In this document: positions 49,274 through 58,293 of the stretch, piece after piece
How positions within the stretch are numbered: position 1 is the first letter of the stretch
How the letters are laid out: each line of letters starts with the position of its first letter
NCBI GenBank assembly: GCA_023410445.1
Contig: JAEYPT010000001.1
Span: 434,001 to 498,000, forward strand
Direction: 5' to 3'
DNA from: Bacillota bacterium
GTDB taxonomy: Bacteria; Bacillota; Clostridia; Oscillospirales; Acutalibacteraceae
Length of the DNA: 64,000 nt
Translations under genes and position numbers: made by a program
The notes under the pieces: generated by a model
What the model saw: the letters and a program-made list of their open reading frames with translations, nothing else
What the model was told of the DNA's origin: nothing
Database searches by the model: none

Positions 49274-51913
49274 ATGGAGTGGACAGGACTGAACGAACTG
49301 CGGGAAAAATACCTTGCGTTCTTTGAATCGAAGGGGCATCTTCGCCTGCCGAGTTTTTCACTGATTCCGAAGGATGACAACAGCCTTCTGCTGATCAACT
49401 CCGGCATGGCGCCGATGAAGAAGTATTTTACGGGTGAGGTGACTCCGCCGCGCAAGCGCGTCACCACCTGCCAGAAGTGCATTCGCACCGGCGATATTGA
49501 AAACGTTGGAGTTACGGCGCGGCACGGTACCTTTTTTGAAATGCTGGGCAACTTCTCGTTCGGCGATTATTTCAAGCATGAGGCGATTCCGTGGGCGTGG
49601 GAGTTCTGCACCAAAGTCATGGAGCTGCCGGTCGACAAACTTTGGGTGACGATTTACCTGGACGATGACGAGGCGTTTGATATCTGGACGAAGGAAGTCG
49701 GCGTCGACCCGTCCCGCGTTGTGCGGCTCGGTAAGGAAGATAACTTCTGGGAACACGGCTCCGGCCCGTGCGGCCCCTGTTCCGAAATCTATTTCGACCG
49801 CGGCGAGCAGTACAGCTGCGGCAAGCCGACCTGCGGCGTCGGCTGCGACTGTGACCGCTACGTGGAATTCTGGAACGTCGTCTTTTCTCAGTTCGACAGC
49901 GATGGAAAAGGAAACTATCCGCCGATGGAGCACCCGAACATCGACACCGGTATGGGCCTCGAGCGTCTTGCCTGCATCATGCAGGGAGTGGACAACCTCT
50001 TCCTGGTCGATACCATCCAGAACATCATGAAGCATGTTTCCCGCCTGACCGGCGTGAATTACGGCGATGATCCCAAATCGGATGTTTCCCTCCGCGTTAT
50101 AACCGATCATATCCGCAGCACCACGTTTATGATTGCCGACGGCGTTATGCCCTCCAACGAAGGCCGCGGCTATGTTCTGCGCCGCCTGCTGCGCCGCGCC
50201 GCTCGCCACGGGCGTTTACTCGGCAAGAAGGGTAACTTCCTGTATGAGATCGCCGACACCGTGATCCACGAAAGCGGCGACGCATACCCGGAACTTCGCG
50301 AAAAGCGCGACATGATCGTCAAGCTGATCCGCGTGGAGGAGGAGAGCTTCTCCAAGACGATCGATCAGGGCTTGCAGCTTCTCAACAGCTATGTGGATGA
50401 GATCAAGCAGAAAGGTGAAACCATGTTCCCGGGCGCGGATGCGTTCCGCCTGAGCGATACCTACGGCTTCCCGATTGATCTGACGAAGGAAATCGCTGCC
50501 GAATGCGGCCTGACCGTGGACGAGGTTGGATTTAAATCCCTGATGACCGAGCAGAAGGAGCGTGCCCGTGCGGCACGTAAAAATGCCGGAGCCGATGCAT
50601 GGGCGGGCGAGAGCGGCGCGCTTGACGGCGTACCGGAAACCGAATTTCTCGGCTACGGGGCATTGGAAACGGAAGCAAAGGTTCTGGCCGTTCTGAAGGA
50701 CGGCGAGCGAGCGGAGGAAGCCACGGCGGGTGACGAGGCCGTTCTGGTGCTTGACCGCACTGCGTTTTATGCGGAAAGCGGCGGCCAGGTGGGCGACACC
50801 GGTACGCTGGAGTCCGACGGCGCCGTTGTCAAGGTAACCAACACCACAAAGAACCACGCGAAGAATATCCTGCACCACGTCACTGTTTCCGCCGGAACTG
50901 TGCATGCCGGAGATAGGTTGAAAGTGTCGGTCGACGCAGATCGCCGACATGCGATCATGCGCAACCACACCTCGGCTCATCTGCTTCAGGCAGCACTCCG
51001 CAAGGTGCTCGGCACTCATGTGGAGCAGGCCGGTCAGCTGGTGAACGAGCAGCGCGTCCGCTTCGACTTTACCCATTTTGCCGCGATGACGGAAGAAGAA
51101 CTTGCAAAAGTTGAGCATATGGTTAATGAAGTTATCTTGAGCGGAATCCTCGTTACCTGCACCGAGATGCCGATTGAGGAAGCGAAGAAGCTCGGTGCTA
51201 TGGCTCTGTTTGGCGAAAAATACGGCAAGGTTGTCCGCGTAGTTACGGCAGGCGATTTTTCAAAGGAATTCTGCGGCGGCACTCATGTGGATAGCACTTC
51301 GAAGATCGGCCTATTTAAGATCGTTTCGGAAAGCTCGGTGGCTGCGGGCGTACGTCGCATCGAAGCCGCGACGGGCGAGAACGTGATCGGCTATCTGGGC
51401 GGAATCCTTCAGGAGGCGAACGGCGCCGCCGCTGCCCTCAAGGTAAACGGCCTTTCGGAGCTGGCCCGCCGCGCGGAGCAGGTTTCGGAGGAATTGAGGG
51501 AAAAGGACCGCGAAATTGAATCGCTGAATTCAAAGCTTGCCTCCATGCGGATGGAGAGCCTGTTCTCTCAGGCGAAGGAAGCCGGCGGGGTAAAGTTGAT
51601 TGCGGCGAAATTCGCGGGGGTTGACCCGAATTCCCTGCGCGTTATGTGCGACCGCGTCAAGGAGCATGACCCGGATCTTGTTGCCGTTCTCATCGGCGTT
51701 CAGGAATCGAAGGCCAACATTGCGGTATGCGCTGGCAAGAACGCCCTTGCAAAGGGCGCGCATGCGGGGAAGATCGCCAAAGAGGTCGCCGCGCTCGCGG
51801 GCGGCAGCGGCGGTGGCAGACCGGACAGCGCCATGGCCGGCGCAAAGGATCTTTCCGCGCTGGATCACGCGCTTTCTCAGGCCGAGAAAATTGTTGCTAA
51901 CATGGTAAAATGA
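49274..51913 (+). CDS. alaS: Alanyl-tRNA synthetase
   Basis: An 879-residue class II synthetase of normal length. The catalytic core has SGMAPMKKYFTGEVTPPRKR, EMLGNFSFGDYFKHEAI and DTGMGLERLACIMQG. The editing domain has NHTSAHLLQAALRKVLG and FCGGTHVDSTSKIGLFKIVS with zinc-type His/Cys ligands. The C-terminal oligomerisation domain ends in a coiled coil and a GGRPDSAMAGAKD glycine-rich tail. The ATG at 49274 follows GGGAG; the frame is open from 49238 but without support. It is controlled by the T-box. Confidence 0.97.
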   Translation: MEWTGLNELREKYLAFFESKGHLRLPSFSLIPKDDNSLLLINSGMAPMKKYFTGEVTPPRKRVTTCQKCIRTGDIENVGVTARHGTFFEMLGNFSFGDYFKHEAIPWAWEFCTKVMELPVDKLWVTIYLDDDEAFDIWTKEVGVDPSRVVRLGKEDNFWEHGSGPCGPCSEIYFDRGEQYSCGKPTCGVGCDCDRYVEFWNVVFSQFDSDGKGNYPPMEHPNIDTGMGLERLACIMQGVDNLFLVDTIQNIMKHVSRLTGVNYGDDPKSDVSLRVITDHIRSTTFMIADGVMPSNEGRGYVLRRLLRRAARHGRLLGKKGNFLYEIADTVIHESGDAYPELREKRDMIVKLIRVEEESFSKTIDQGLQLLNSYVDEIKQKGETMFPGADAFRLSDTYGFPIDLTKEIAAECGLTVDEVGFKSLMTEQKERARAARKNAGADAWAGESGALDGVPETEFLGYGALETEAKVLAVLKDGERAEEATAGDEAVLVLDRTAFYAESGGQVGDTGTLESDGAVVKVTNTTKNHAKNILHHVTVSAGTVHAGDRLKVSVDADRRHAIMRNHTSAHLLQAALRKVLGTHVEQAGQLVNEQRVRFDFTHFAAMTEEELAKVEHMVNEVILSGILVTCTEMPIEEAKKLGAMALFGEKYGKVVRVVTAGDFSKEFCGGTHVDSTSKIGLFKIVSESSVAAGVRRIEAATGENVIGYLGGILQEANGAAAALKVNGLSELARRAEQVSEELREKDREIESLNSKLASMRMESLFSQAKEAGGVKLIAAKFAGVDPNSLRVMCDRVKEHDPDLVAVLIGVQESKANIAVCAGKNALAKGAHAGKIAKEVAALAGGSGGGRPDSAMAGAKDLSALDHALSQAEKIVANMVK

Positions 51914-51922
51914 TATTATAAT
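51894..51922 (+). promoter_or_regulatory. Sigma-A promoter for the HIT-PRT-comEC-holA-rnmV genes
   Basis: TTGCTA (51894-51899), inside the end of alaS, and TATAAT (51917-51922) are 17 bases apart, 38 bases before the HIT start. Confidence 0.75.
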
Positions 51923-51959
51923 TAAGCTGTTTGAAAACCCGAAAAGGAGGAATCAAGTT

Positions 51960-52298
51960 TTGGACTGCGTATTCTGCAAAATTGCAAACGGAGAAATTCC
52001 CAGCAAAAAAGCGTATGAAGACGATAAGGTCCTTGCTTTTTACGATCTGGAGCCGCAGGCGCCGGTGCATGTGCTGATCATTCCAAAAACTCACATTGAA
52101 TCCGCCGCAATGATTACACCGGAAAACAGCGCGATTGTCGCGCATATCTATGTAGTGGCTGCAAAGCTTGCCAAAGAGCTGAAGTTGGACGACGGCTTCC
52201 GTATTGTCTGCAACACAGGCAAAGACGGCGGACAGACAGTGCCGCATCTGCATTTCCATCTCTTAGGCGGCCGCTCCATGAAGTGGCCTCCGGGCTGA
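51960..52298 (+). CDS. HIT family protein (HinT-like)
   Basis: A 112-residue histidine-triad protein, probably a purine nucleoside phosphoramidase. It begins MDCVFCKIANGEIPSKKAYE (TTG read as Met), and the catalytic triad is HLHFHLLGG near the end, preceded by CNTGKDGGQTVP. The length equals that of HinT. TTG at 51960 follows GGAGG (51946-51950) by nine bases. It begins a run leading to comEC and holA. Confidence 0.93.
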   Translation: MDCVFCKIANGEIPSKKAYEDDKVLAFYDLEPQAPVHVLIIPKTHIESAAMITPENSAIVAHIYVVAAKLAKELKLDDGFRIVCNTGKDGGQTVPHLHFHLLGGRSMKWPPG

Positions 52299-52337
52299 GC
52301 CAAAATTAACGATCCAAGAAAGGTCTGACGAAAGTCA

Positions 52338-52880
52338 ATGAGTGAAAAAACCTACGAAATGACCATCGCGGGCTGCAAGCGCAGTCTGCCGATCTGCCCG
52401 ATCGACGAACACCTGGACATCGCCGCATTCATCATGCTGGGCGACGTGGAAATTACGGAAAAATCGGCGGCAGAGCTTCTGAAAATATGCCCTGAGCACG
52501 ACGTTGTGGTGACGGCTGAAACGAAGGGCATTCCGCTGTGCTATGAAATGGCACGGCAGGGCTGCGGAAACTACGTTGTGGCGCGAAAGAGCGTTAAAAC
52601 CTACATGAGGAACCCCATTTCCATCGATGTCAAATCCATAACCACCAGCCACATGCAGAAGCTTTTCCTCTCCGAGGATGATTACAAGCTGATTCATGGC
52701 AAACGTGTCCTGATCGTGGACGACGTTATCAGCACCGGGGAATCGCTTGCGGCGATAGAAAACCTGGTGGAGCAGTACGGCGGGAATATCGTTGGCCGTG
52801 CCTGCGTCCTCGCGGAGGGTGATGCCAAGGACCGCAAGGACATCACATATCTCGAGCCCCTTCCGCTGTTCTTTAAATAA
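52338..52880 (+). CDS. Phosphoribosyltransferase (adenine/xanthine PRT-like)
   Basis: A 180-residue type I PRTase. The PRPP-binding motif VLIVDDVISTGES is near residue 130, preceded by VVVTAETKGIPLCYEMARQG and YVVARKSVKTYM, which resemble adenine phosphoribosyltransferases. The C-terminus ITYLEPLPLF is also Apt-like. A purine salvage role is likely, but the base is not certain because the N-terminus is longer and divergent. It lies 40 bases after the HIT gene. Confidence 0.85.
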   Translation: MSEKTYEMTIAGCKRSLPICPIDEHLDIAAFIMLGDVEITEKSAAELLKICPEHDVVVTAETKGIPLCYEMARQGCGNYVVARKSVKTYMRNPISIDVKSITTSHMQKLFLSEDDYKLIHGKRVLIVDDVISTGESLAAIENLVEQYGGNIVGRACVLAEGDAKDRKDITYLEPLPLFFK

Positions 52881-52903
52881 GATACTGTTCGGAGGAAATA
52901 TAA

Positions 52904-55126
52904 ATGAGACGGCCGCTTGTGTTGGTGGGTTTTACCGCTCTGCTGACTCTTGTGGCCGCCGTTTATTTTGGGGAGCGCCTGTCGTTTCTCCTCATCTGGG
53001 TCTGTCTGGTCGGCTTTGCGGGCACGTTCTTCTACTGGAAGACCCGCCGGGCCGCCGTTGTTCCGGCGGCGTTCCTGACGGCGGCCGTCGCGCTCGGTAG
53101 CTTCTGCGCTTATTCACATTTTTCGGTCGATCCTCCGCAGGCGCTGGACGGGAAGGATGCCATGGCGGAAGCTACCGTCTGCGAGCTTCCGGTTCAGCAG
53201 TACGGCCGCTGGTATTATGTGGTGAAGGTGGACCGGCTCTCGATTTCCGGTGCGCCGACCGGCTTTAAAATCCGCATTTCTTCGCAGAGCGGCCTTTCTG
53301 TTGGGCCGTATTCGCGGATCAATGCAAAGATTCATCTGTTTCTGCCGAAGGGTGGGGATGGTTTTTCTTCCCGTACCTATTACGCCTCGCACGGAGTGAT
53401 GCTGTTTGCTTATCTCTACGAGTACGACGGGGTGAACATTCTTCCGCCCGCTGAAAAGCCGCCCTACTACTATGCGCTCCGCGTTCGCCAGAAAGTTCTG
53501 AATGCCATTGATTCTCTTTTGAATTCGGAAGAGGCCGCTCTGGTCAAGGGCGTTTTCCTCGGAGGGGATACGTCCCTCTCTGCGCAGACTCAGGCGGATT
53601 TTCGCACAGACGGGGTTTCACACATTCTTTCCGTTTCCGGTCTGCATATGGCGACGGTGGCCGAGCTTCTGGCTATGCTGTTCCTGTTCCTGCGCTTCCC
53701 CAAAAAAATTTCTTCCGCCGCTACCGCCGCGGGAGTTCTCTGCTTTATGGCAGTGACGGGGTTTGTCCCCTCTGTTTCGCGGAGTGGCATGATGTGCGTA
53801 CTGTACCTTGCCGGGCCGATTCTTTCGCGGCGTGCCGACCCGCTGAATTCCCTGTGTACTGCTACGTTAATCTTATGCTTAATGAATCCTCTGGCTGCGG
53901 CGGATGTCGGGCTGCTGCTGTCGTTTTCTGCTACGTTGGGGCTGATCGTGTTCTCGGGCAAACTTTCTTCGTGGCTGAACCGGCGTTTCGACCGTATCCG
54001 GCTGCTTCGTCCCTTTGTGCGGGGGGTGAACGGGGTAATTGCCACCTCGGTTGCAGCAACGCTGTTCACGCTGCCGATTATCATTTTGACCTTTGGTACC
54101 GTATCGCTGATTTCACTGTTCTCCAACTTACTGGAGTTGGTGCCGTCCTCTTTGATGATCGGCTTTGCCGCGGCGGCCGCTGTGTTCCAGATCCTTGCGC
54201 CGCAGTCGTTTCTCGCCATGCCGTTCGGTCTGGGGGCCGGACTGCTCGCAAAATACATGCTGGTCAGCGCTCACTGGCTTGCGGGGCTACCGCTCGCGAG
54301 TGTTTCCGCTTCCATCGGCTTTGTCAAACTCTGGCTTGCGGGTACTTTGCTGCTGTTGGCGGCGGCGCTGTTCCGGCAGCGCGGAAACCGGCTGCTCGGT
54401 CCGGCGGCGTGCCTTTCCGCCATTGTGCTGGAAATTGGGATTCTTTCGTATCAGAGCGCTTCCCTTGATGCGGTACGGCTTTCCGTTCTCGACGTGGGGA
54501 CGGCTGAATCCGTCGTTGTTTCCTGCAACGGCCACGCGGCGGTCGTCGGGTGCGGGGGGTATAATTCCGGCAGCATTACCGAAGCTCTAGTCGCCGATAA
54601 TGCCGGCACGCTGGATTACGCGCAGAACCTGACCCACAGCCACGACGAGTCTGCCAATCTCGCCGATGTATCCGAGCGGTACCGGCCGGGGAAACTTCTG
54701 ACGGCTTACTCCGATCGCGCGGACGGCTTTGCGCAGCGGGCCTTGTCCTGCTCCCGGTCCGCCTCGGTGATGGACGACAACGCTTCTGCCGATTTGTGGG
54801 GCAGGGTGAAGATTGAAACGCGCGCCTGCGGAAAAGCGAACGCGGCGGAGATTACCGCTTCCGGCGTTTCCGTTCTGGTGTTTCCGGCGGATGCGGATGC
54901 CGCGCAGCTGCCGCCTCAATGGCTTCGCTCCGATCTGATTGTCTGTGACTCGACACCGCCGGGCGATGGCGAAAACCGCGTCTGCACCGTCTTTTCCGTG
55001 GACGGCAAGGACCTTCCGGCGGCAGTGCGGGGGTTCAATGGTCAATGCGTGTGGACCGGCGGAAACGGAAAAATCGTGTTGGAACTTAAAGAAAAGGGAA
55101 TGCTGTCCGTAAGGAGGGAACCGTAG
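52904..55126 (+). CDS. comEC: ComEC/Rec2-type DNA uptake channel with a degenerate metallo-beta-lactamase domain
   Basis: A 740-residue membrane protein. The N-terminal part has two hydrophobic segments and an OB-like DUF4131 region; the competence domain (~210-470) has VKGVFLGGDTSLSAQTQADF, RTDGVSHILSVSGLHMATVA and SRSGMMCVLYLAGPILSRRA. The C-terminal ~230 residues follow the ComEC MBL layout (LSVLDVGTAESVVV) but the metal motif HxHxDH reads HSHDES (578-583), and the glycine loop is VVGCGG. The competence domain looks functional, the hydrolase probably not. AGGAGG precedes holA inside its 3' end. Confidence 0.9.
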   Translation: MRRPLVLVGFTALLTLVAAVYFGERLSFLLIWVCLVGFAGTFFYWKTRRAAVVPAAFLTAAVALGSFCAYSHFSVDPPQALDGKDAMAEATVCELPVQQYGRWYYVVKVDRLSISGAPTGFKIRISSQSGLSVGPYSRINAKIHLFLPKGGDGFSSRTYYASHGVMLFAYLYEYDGVNILPPAEKPPYYYALRVRQKVLNAIDSLLNSEEAALVKGVFLGGDTSLSAQTQADFRTDGVSHILSVSGLHMATVAELLAMLFLFLRFPKKISSAATAAGVLCFMAVTGFVPSVSRSGMMCVLYLAGPILSRRADPLNSLCTATLILCLMNPLAAADVGLLLSFSATLGLIVFSGKLSSWLNRRFDRIRLLRPFVRGVNGVIATSVAATLFTLPIIILTFGTVSLISLFSNLLELVPSSLMIGFAAAAAVFQILAPQSFLAMPFGLGAGLLAKYMLVSAHWLAGLPLASVSASIGFVKLWLAGTLLLLAAALFRQRGNRLLGPAACLSAIVLEIGILSYQSASLDAVRLSVLDVGTAESVVVSCNGHAAVVGCGGYNSGSITEALVADNAGTLDYAQNLTHSHDESANLADVSERYRPGKLLTAYSDRADGFAQRALSCSRSASVMDDNASADLWGRVKIETRACGKANAAEITASGVSVLVFPADADAAQLPPQWLRSDLIVCDSTPPGDGENRVCTVFSVDGKDLPAAVRGFNGQCVWTGGNGKIVLELKEKGMLSVRREP

Positions 55127-56181
55127 TGCCGGTGATCGCGGAAACAGAATTGAAAAAGCAGATCGATAAGTCGGAGTTTGCAAGGCTCTATTTCCTGTAC
55201 GGCGAAGAAAAATACATGGTGGAGTACTATGCCCGGAAGCTGATCGCAAAGGCGGGAGGAAAGCTTTTTCCGGATTTCAATCTTCAAAAATTCGATGGCG
55301 GCGAGGCGGACGTCGAACAGATTGCCTCCGGGGCGGAAGCCCTCCCCTTTATGGCGGAACGCAAGTGCGTCGCCGTCTCCGATCTGGACGCTGATTCCAT
55401 GCGCGCGGGCGAAGCGGAAAAGTGGAAAGAACTGCTTACTTCTCTGCCGGAAAGCACGGTGTTGGTTATTTATCTCCCGACGCTCGACATCGATACGCGG
55501 AAAAGTAAGAACTGGAAGAAGCTCATTCCCGAGATGGAGAAGGCCGGATCGGTGGTTGAGTTCAAACGGCGCTCGCCCGCCCAGCTTGAAAAACTGCTCT
55601 GTTCGGGCGCGGCGAAGCGCGGATGCGAGCTTTCCCGTCAAAACGCCGATCGCCTGATCGCTTTCAGTGGCACGGACCTGACGGCTTTGCTGAACGAGCT
55701 GGAAAAGTTGTGCGCCTATGCGAAGGCGGGCGAGATCACGGAGCAGGCGATCGACGCCGTAGCGACCAAAAATCTGGAGGCACGGGTTTACGATCTCTCC
55801 AAGGCCATTTTGGCGGGGAATTACGATAAGGCCTATTCGGTGCTCGATCAGCTCTTTTCGCAGAATGAGGAGCCTGTCTCAGTTCTTGCGGTGCTGTCAT
55901 CCGCCTATCTGGACCTTTACCGGGTGCGCGTCTGCCTGCAAAGCGGATATTCGGCTGGGGAAGCGGCAAAACATTTCGATTATGCCCGTAAGGAGTTTCG
56001 CCTTACGAATGCAGAGCGCGATTCCAAGCGCTTTTCGCCGGAGATGCTGCGGGAGAGCCTGCGGGTGCTTTTGGCGGCGGATGCGGCGCTCAAAGGGGCG
56101 CGTGGGGACCGTCGGATCGTTTTGGAAAAACTGATTGCACAGCTTTTGCTGATTGCGGAAAAGGGGAAAAGCGTTGATTAA
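55126..56181 (+). CDS. holA: DNA polymerase III delta subunit
   Basis: A 351-residue clamp-loader subunit that opens the beta sliding clamp. The N-terminal KSEFARLYFLYGEEKYMVEY, FNLQKFDGGEADVEQI and MAERKCVAVSDLD segments and the helical C-terminal collar (KLEARVYDLSKAIL-like NLEARVYDLSKAILAGNYDK, LAADAALKGARGDRRIVLEK) are typical. It is AAA+-like without a functional P-loop, as expected. The GTG start at 55126 overlaps the comEC stop by one base and follows AGGAGG. rnmV overlaps its end by eight bases. Confidence 0.92.
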   Translation: MPVIAETELKKQIDKSEFARLYFLYGEEKYMVEYYARKLIAKAGGKLFPDFNLQKFDGGEADVEQIASGAEALPFMAERKCVAVSDLDADSMRAGEAEKWKELLTSLPESTVLVIYLPTLDIDTRKSKNWKKLIPEMEKAGSVVEFKRRSPAQLEKLLCSGAAKRGCELSRQNADRLIAFSGTDLTALLNELEKLCAYAKAGEITEQAIDAVATKNLEARVYDLSKAILAGNYDKAYSVLDQLFSQNEEPVSVLAVLSSAYLDLYRVRVCLQSGYSAGEAAKHFDYARKEFRLTNAERDSKRFSPEMLRESLRVLLAADAALKGARGDRRIVLEKLIAQLLLIAEKGKSVD

Positions 56182-56761
56182 AGTTCGGGAAGCCGTCATC
56201 GTGGAAGGAAAATACGATAAAATGCGTCTGTCCTCCCTGATTGACGGCCTGATTCTGGAAACCGGGGGATTCCGGATTTTCAAGGACCGTGAAAAAATGG
56301 CCCTGATTCGCAGTCTGGCGGACACCAGAGGCCTTTTAATTCTGACGGACAGCGATTCGGCAGGGTTCCTGATCCGGAACCGTCTGACCGGTTCCATTGC
56401 GCCGGAGAAGATTCGCCACGCTTTCATCCCGGATATTCTCGGCAAGGAAAAGCGCAAGGAAAAGCCCTCTAAGGAGGGAAAGCTCGGGGTGGAGGGCATG
56501 TCTTCGCAGGTTTTGCTGGAGACGCTGAAACGGGCCGGCATCGGCGCAGAGGAAACGGTTCCGCAGGGCCGGAAGATCACAAAGGCAGATCTGTACGACG
56601 CCGGGCTGTCCGGCGGGGAGAACAGCGCGCAGAAACGCCGGGCATTTCTGAAGAGCCTGTCGCTGCCCGAATATCTTTCCGCAAACGCTCTTCCGGAGGT
56701 CCTCAGCGGAATCATGAGTTACGAAGAGTTCCGGAAAACGGTATCGGAGCTTTCAGTTTAA
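56174..56761 (+). CDS. rnmV: Ribonuclease M5 (5S rRNA maturation)
   Basis: A 195-residue Toprim nuclease that matures 5S rRNA in low-GC Gram-positives. The Toprim motifs are VIVEGKYD (Glu at residue 11) and LTDSDSAG; FIPDILGKEKRKEKPSKEGK and the C-terminal DUF4093 region (ITKADLYDAGLSGGENS) complete the family signature. The TTG at 56174 gives the family N-terminus MIKVREAVIVEGKYD and follows AAAGGGGAAA; an in-frame TTG at 56153 is less likely. Usually next to ksgA, which is not here; a tRNA gene follows instead. Confidence 0.93.
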   Translation: MIKVREAVIVEGKYDKMRLSSLIDGLILETGGFRIFKDREKMALIRSLADTRGLLILTDSDSAGFLIRNRLTGSIAPEKIRHAFIPDILGKEKRKEKPSKEGKLGVEGMSSQVLLETLKRAGIGAEETVPQGRKITKADLYDAGLSGGENSAQKRRAFLKSLSLPEYLSANALPEVLSGIMSYEEFRKTVSELSV

Positions 56762-56790
56762 AAAAACAATCGAAGTTCCGCAGAAAATGG

Positions 56791-56820
56791 TTGACAAGCC
56801 GCCCTATGGGATGATATAAT
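56791..56820 (+). promoter_or_regulatory. Promoter for tRNA-Leu
   Basis: TTGACA (56791-56796) and TATAAT (56815-56820) are 18 bases apart, 12 bases before the mature tRNA end. Consensus hexamers. Confidence 0.85.
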
Positions 56821-56832
56821 AACCCTTGCTGA

Positions 56833-56917
56833 GCGCGAGTGCTGGAATTGGCAGACAGGCACGTTTGAGGGGCGTGTGTTGTATGACGTATGGGTTCAAG
56901 TCCCATCTCGCGCACCA
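56833..56917 (+). tRNA. tRNA-Leu (anticodon GAG)
   Basis: An 85-nucleotide class II tRNA. The acceptor GCGCGAG pairs with CTCGCGC (56907-56913), followed by discriminator A and an encoded CCA. The anticodon arm CACGT-TTGAGGG-GCGTG presents GAG, reading CUU/CUC leucine codons. A long variable arm and the TTCAAGT T-loop are present. Confidence 0.96.
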
Positions 56918-56926
56918 AAACAAAGA

Positions 56927-56966
56927 CCCGGGAAGCCGCAGAAATGTTGGTTTCCCGGGCTTTTTT
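56927..56966 (+). terminator. Terminator of tRNA-Leu
   Basis: CCCGGGAAGCC (56927-56937) pairs with GGTTTCCCGGG (56949-56959), one wobble pair, followed by CTTTTTT. Confidence 0.92.
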
Positions 56967-57166
56967 CTGTACAAATGGATAAGCCTGATTTCTTGATTGG
57001 TTAGCTTTTTGCTGCTAAATAGATTATTCAATCTTGATTTGGAAAAATTATACTAAAATGTTGAATCTGACAAAACATATCTGTCCATTCGAGGACTTGA
57101 CGGTTTCCCGCTTCATTTGTTACCATAATCATGTAATTTCATGGAATGATTTAGGGGGAACACATT

Positions 57167-58099
57167 TTGATTCATTTGCGGCGGCTGGCCCAGGAACAAG
57201 GCTTGACATTCGATAAAAAGCGAAGCCTTGTTTATGGTCAATATCAGGGTTATTGGGTCGTAATAGGATACAATGCGAAGGAAAAGAACAACTGGCTTCT
57301 GATGAATGTGAAGCCGAAGGACAATGGTGACGGTTCAGCGATTAACGCGGCTCTTTCCACTTTGTCGGCGGAAACGAAGCCAGTTAAATTTGCAACCTAT
57401 GAAGACCGCAGTCTGGCGGTCAAGCTGAATCTTCCGGTACGGGACAGAAATGATCAACAGTTTCTGGAGATTTTAGGAGAGGTCATCCGCATCTGCAATA
57501 CCTATTCGTTCGTTTCCTGCTGTGCCGATTGCGGAACGGAAAATGATCTAGGCGTATACGCCGTATTCAATACCTACCGCGTTCTTTGCCCGGCTTGTTT
57601 TGAGCGTGAAAAAGCGGCGCTTTCCGAAAAGCAGGAAGAAATTCGGCAGAAAGCGACGAATATTCCGGCGGGCCTTGTCGGTGCCGTACTCGGTTCTTTG
57701 CTTGGTGCCATCGTTTGGATAATCGCGTATCAGTTCAACTATCTGGTTGGCATCGCAGGTCTTTTCTTTATCGTGGGAAGCCTTTCCGGGTTCCGAAAGC
57801 TGGGCGGAAAGCTGAACGTCGGCGGCATTGTGGCCGCTCTTATTATCGCCGCAGGGATGCTCTACGCTTCGGAATGCTTTGCTGTTTCCCTGCAAATGTA
57901 TAATGACACCTACCATTCTACTATGACCCTGATGGAAGTCTTCCGGCATGTGCCGCAGGATCTGGACGACAGTGCACAGAATTCGTTCATCGGCGAACTG
58001 TTCTACGGGTACCTTTTTCTGCTGATCGGGGGCATTTGCTACGTTCGCAGTTACTACCGGAACAGCAATTTCAGATTCAAGATGGAAAAGCTGAACTGA
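57167..58099 (+). CDS. Membrane protein with a zinc-ribbon, unknown function
   Basis: A 310-residue protein not assigned to a family. The soluble N-terminal half (~1-165) contains a four-cysteine zinc-ribbon-like pattern CxxC...CxxC (SCCADCGTENDLGVYAVF then LCPACFERE). The C-terminal half has three to four membrane segments (~170-190, 195-215, 225-245, 285-300). TTG at 57167 follows AGGGGGAA. It is monocistronic. The layout suggests a small membrane sensor or adaptor, but no partner is adjacent. Confidence 0.72.
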   Translation: MIHLRRLAQEQGLTFDKKRSLVYGQYQGYWVVIGYNAKEKNNWLLMNVKPKDNGDGSAINAALSTLSAETKPVKFATYEDRSLAVKLNLPVRDRNDQQFLEILGEVIRICNTYSFVSCCADCGTENDLGVYAVFNTYRVLCPACFEREKAALSEKQEEIRQKATNIPAGLVGAVLGSLLGAIVWIIAYQFNYLVGIAGLFFIVGSLSGFRKLGGKLNVGGIVAALIIAAGMLYASECFAVSLQMYNDTYHSTMTLMEVFRHVPQDLDDSAQNSFIGELFYGYLFLLIGGICYVRSYYRNSNFRFKMEKLN

Positions 58100-58233
58100 A
58101 ACCGGGAGTGGGAGAGACGTTCCGCGATGGAGACACTTCAATTCGCGATATACTTAAGGGATAAATTATCAGCAAATAAACTTTAAGTTTGATTTCGCTC
58201 AAGCAGGAGCCCCAAAATTCGACAAATATAACA

Positions 58234-58269
58234 GCTCCCTCCGCCGGTAATTGGCCGTGCGGAGGGAGC
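58234..58269 (-). terminator. Terminator-like hairpin after dcyD
   Basis: GCTCCCTCCGC (58234-58244) and GCGGAGGGAGC (58259-58269) form a perfect 11-bp stem with a 14-base loop, 24 bases past the dcyD stop. The minus-strand tail TGTTATATTTG is only partly T-rich. The convergent membrane-protein gene may use it too. Confidence 0.65.
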
Positions 58270-58293
58270 CGTTTATCGGGCGGGGAAAATGAA

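Noticed and set aside
57034..57216. 60-codon frame upstream of the zinc-ribbon membrane protein
   Set aside because: No ribosome site, overlaps the supported start at 57167 in another frame, and no recognisable content.
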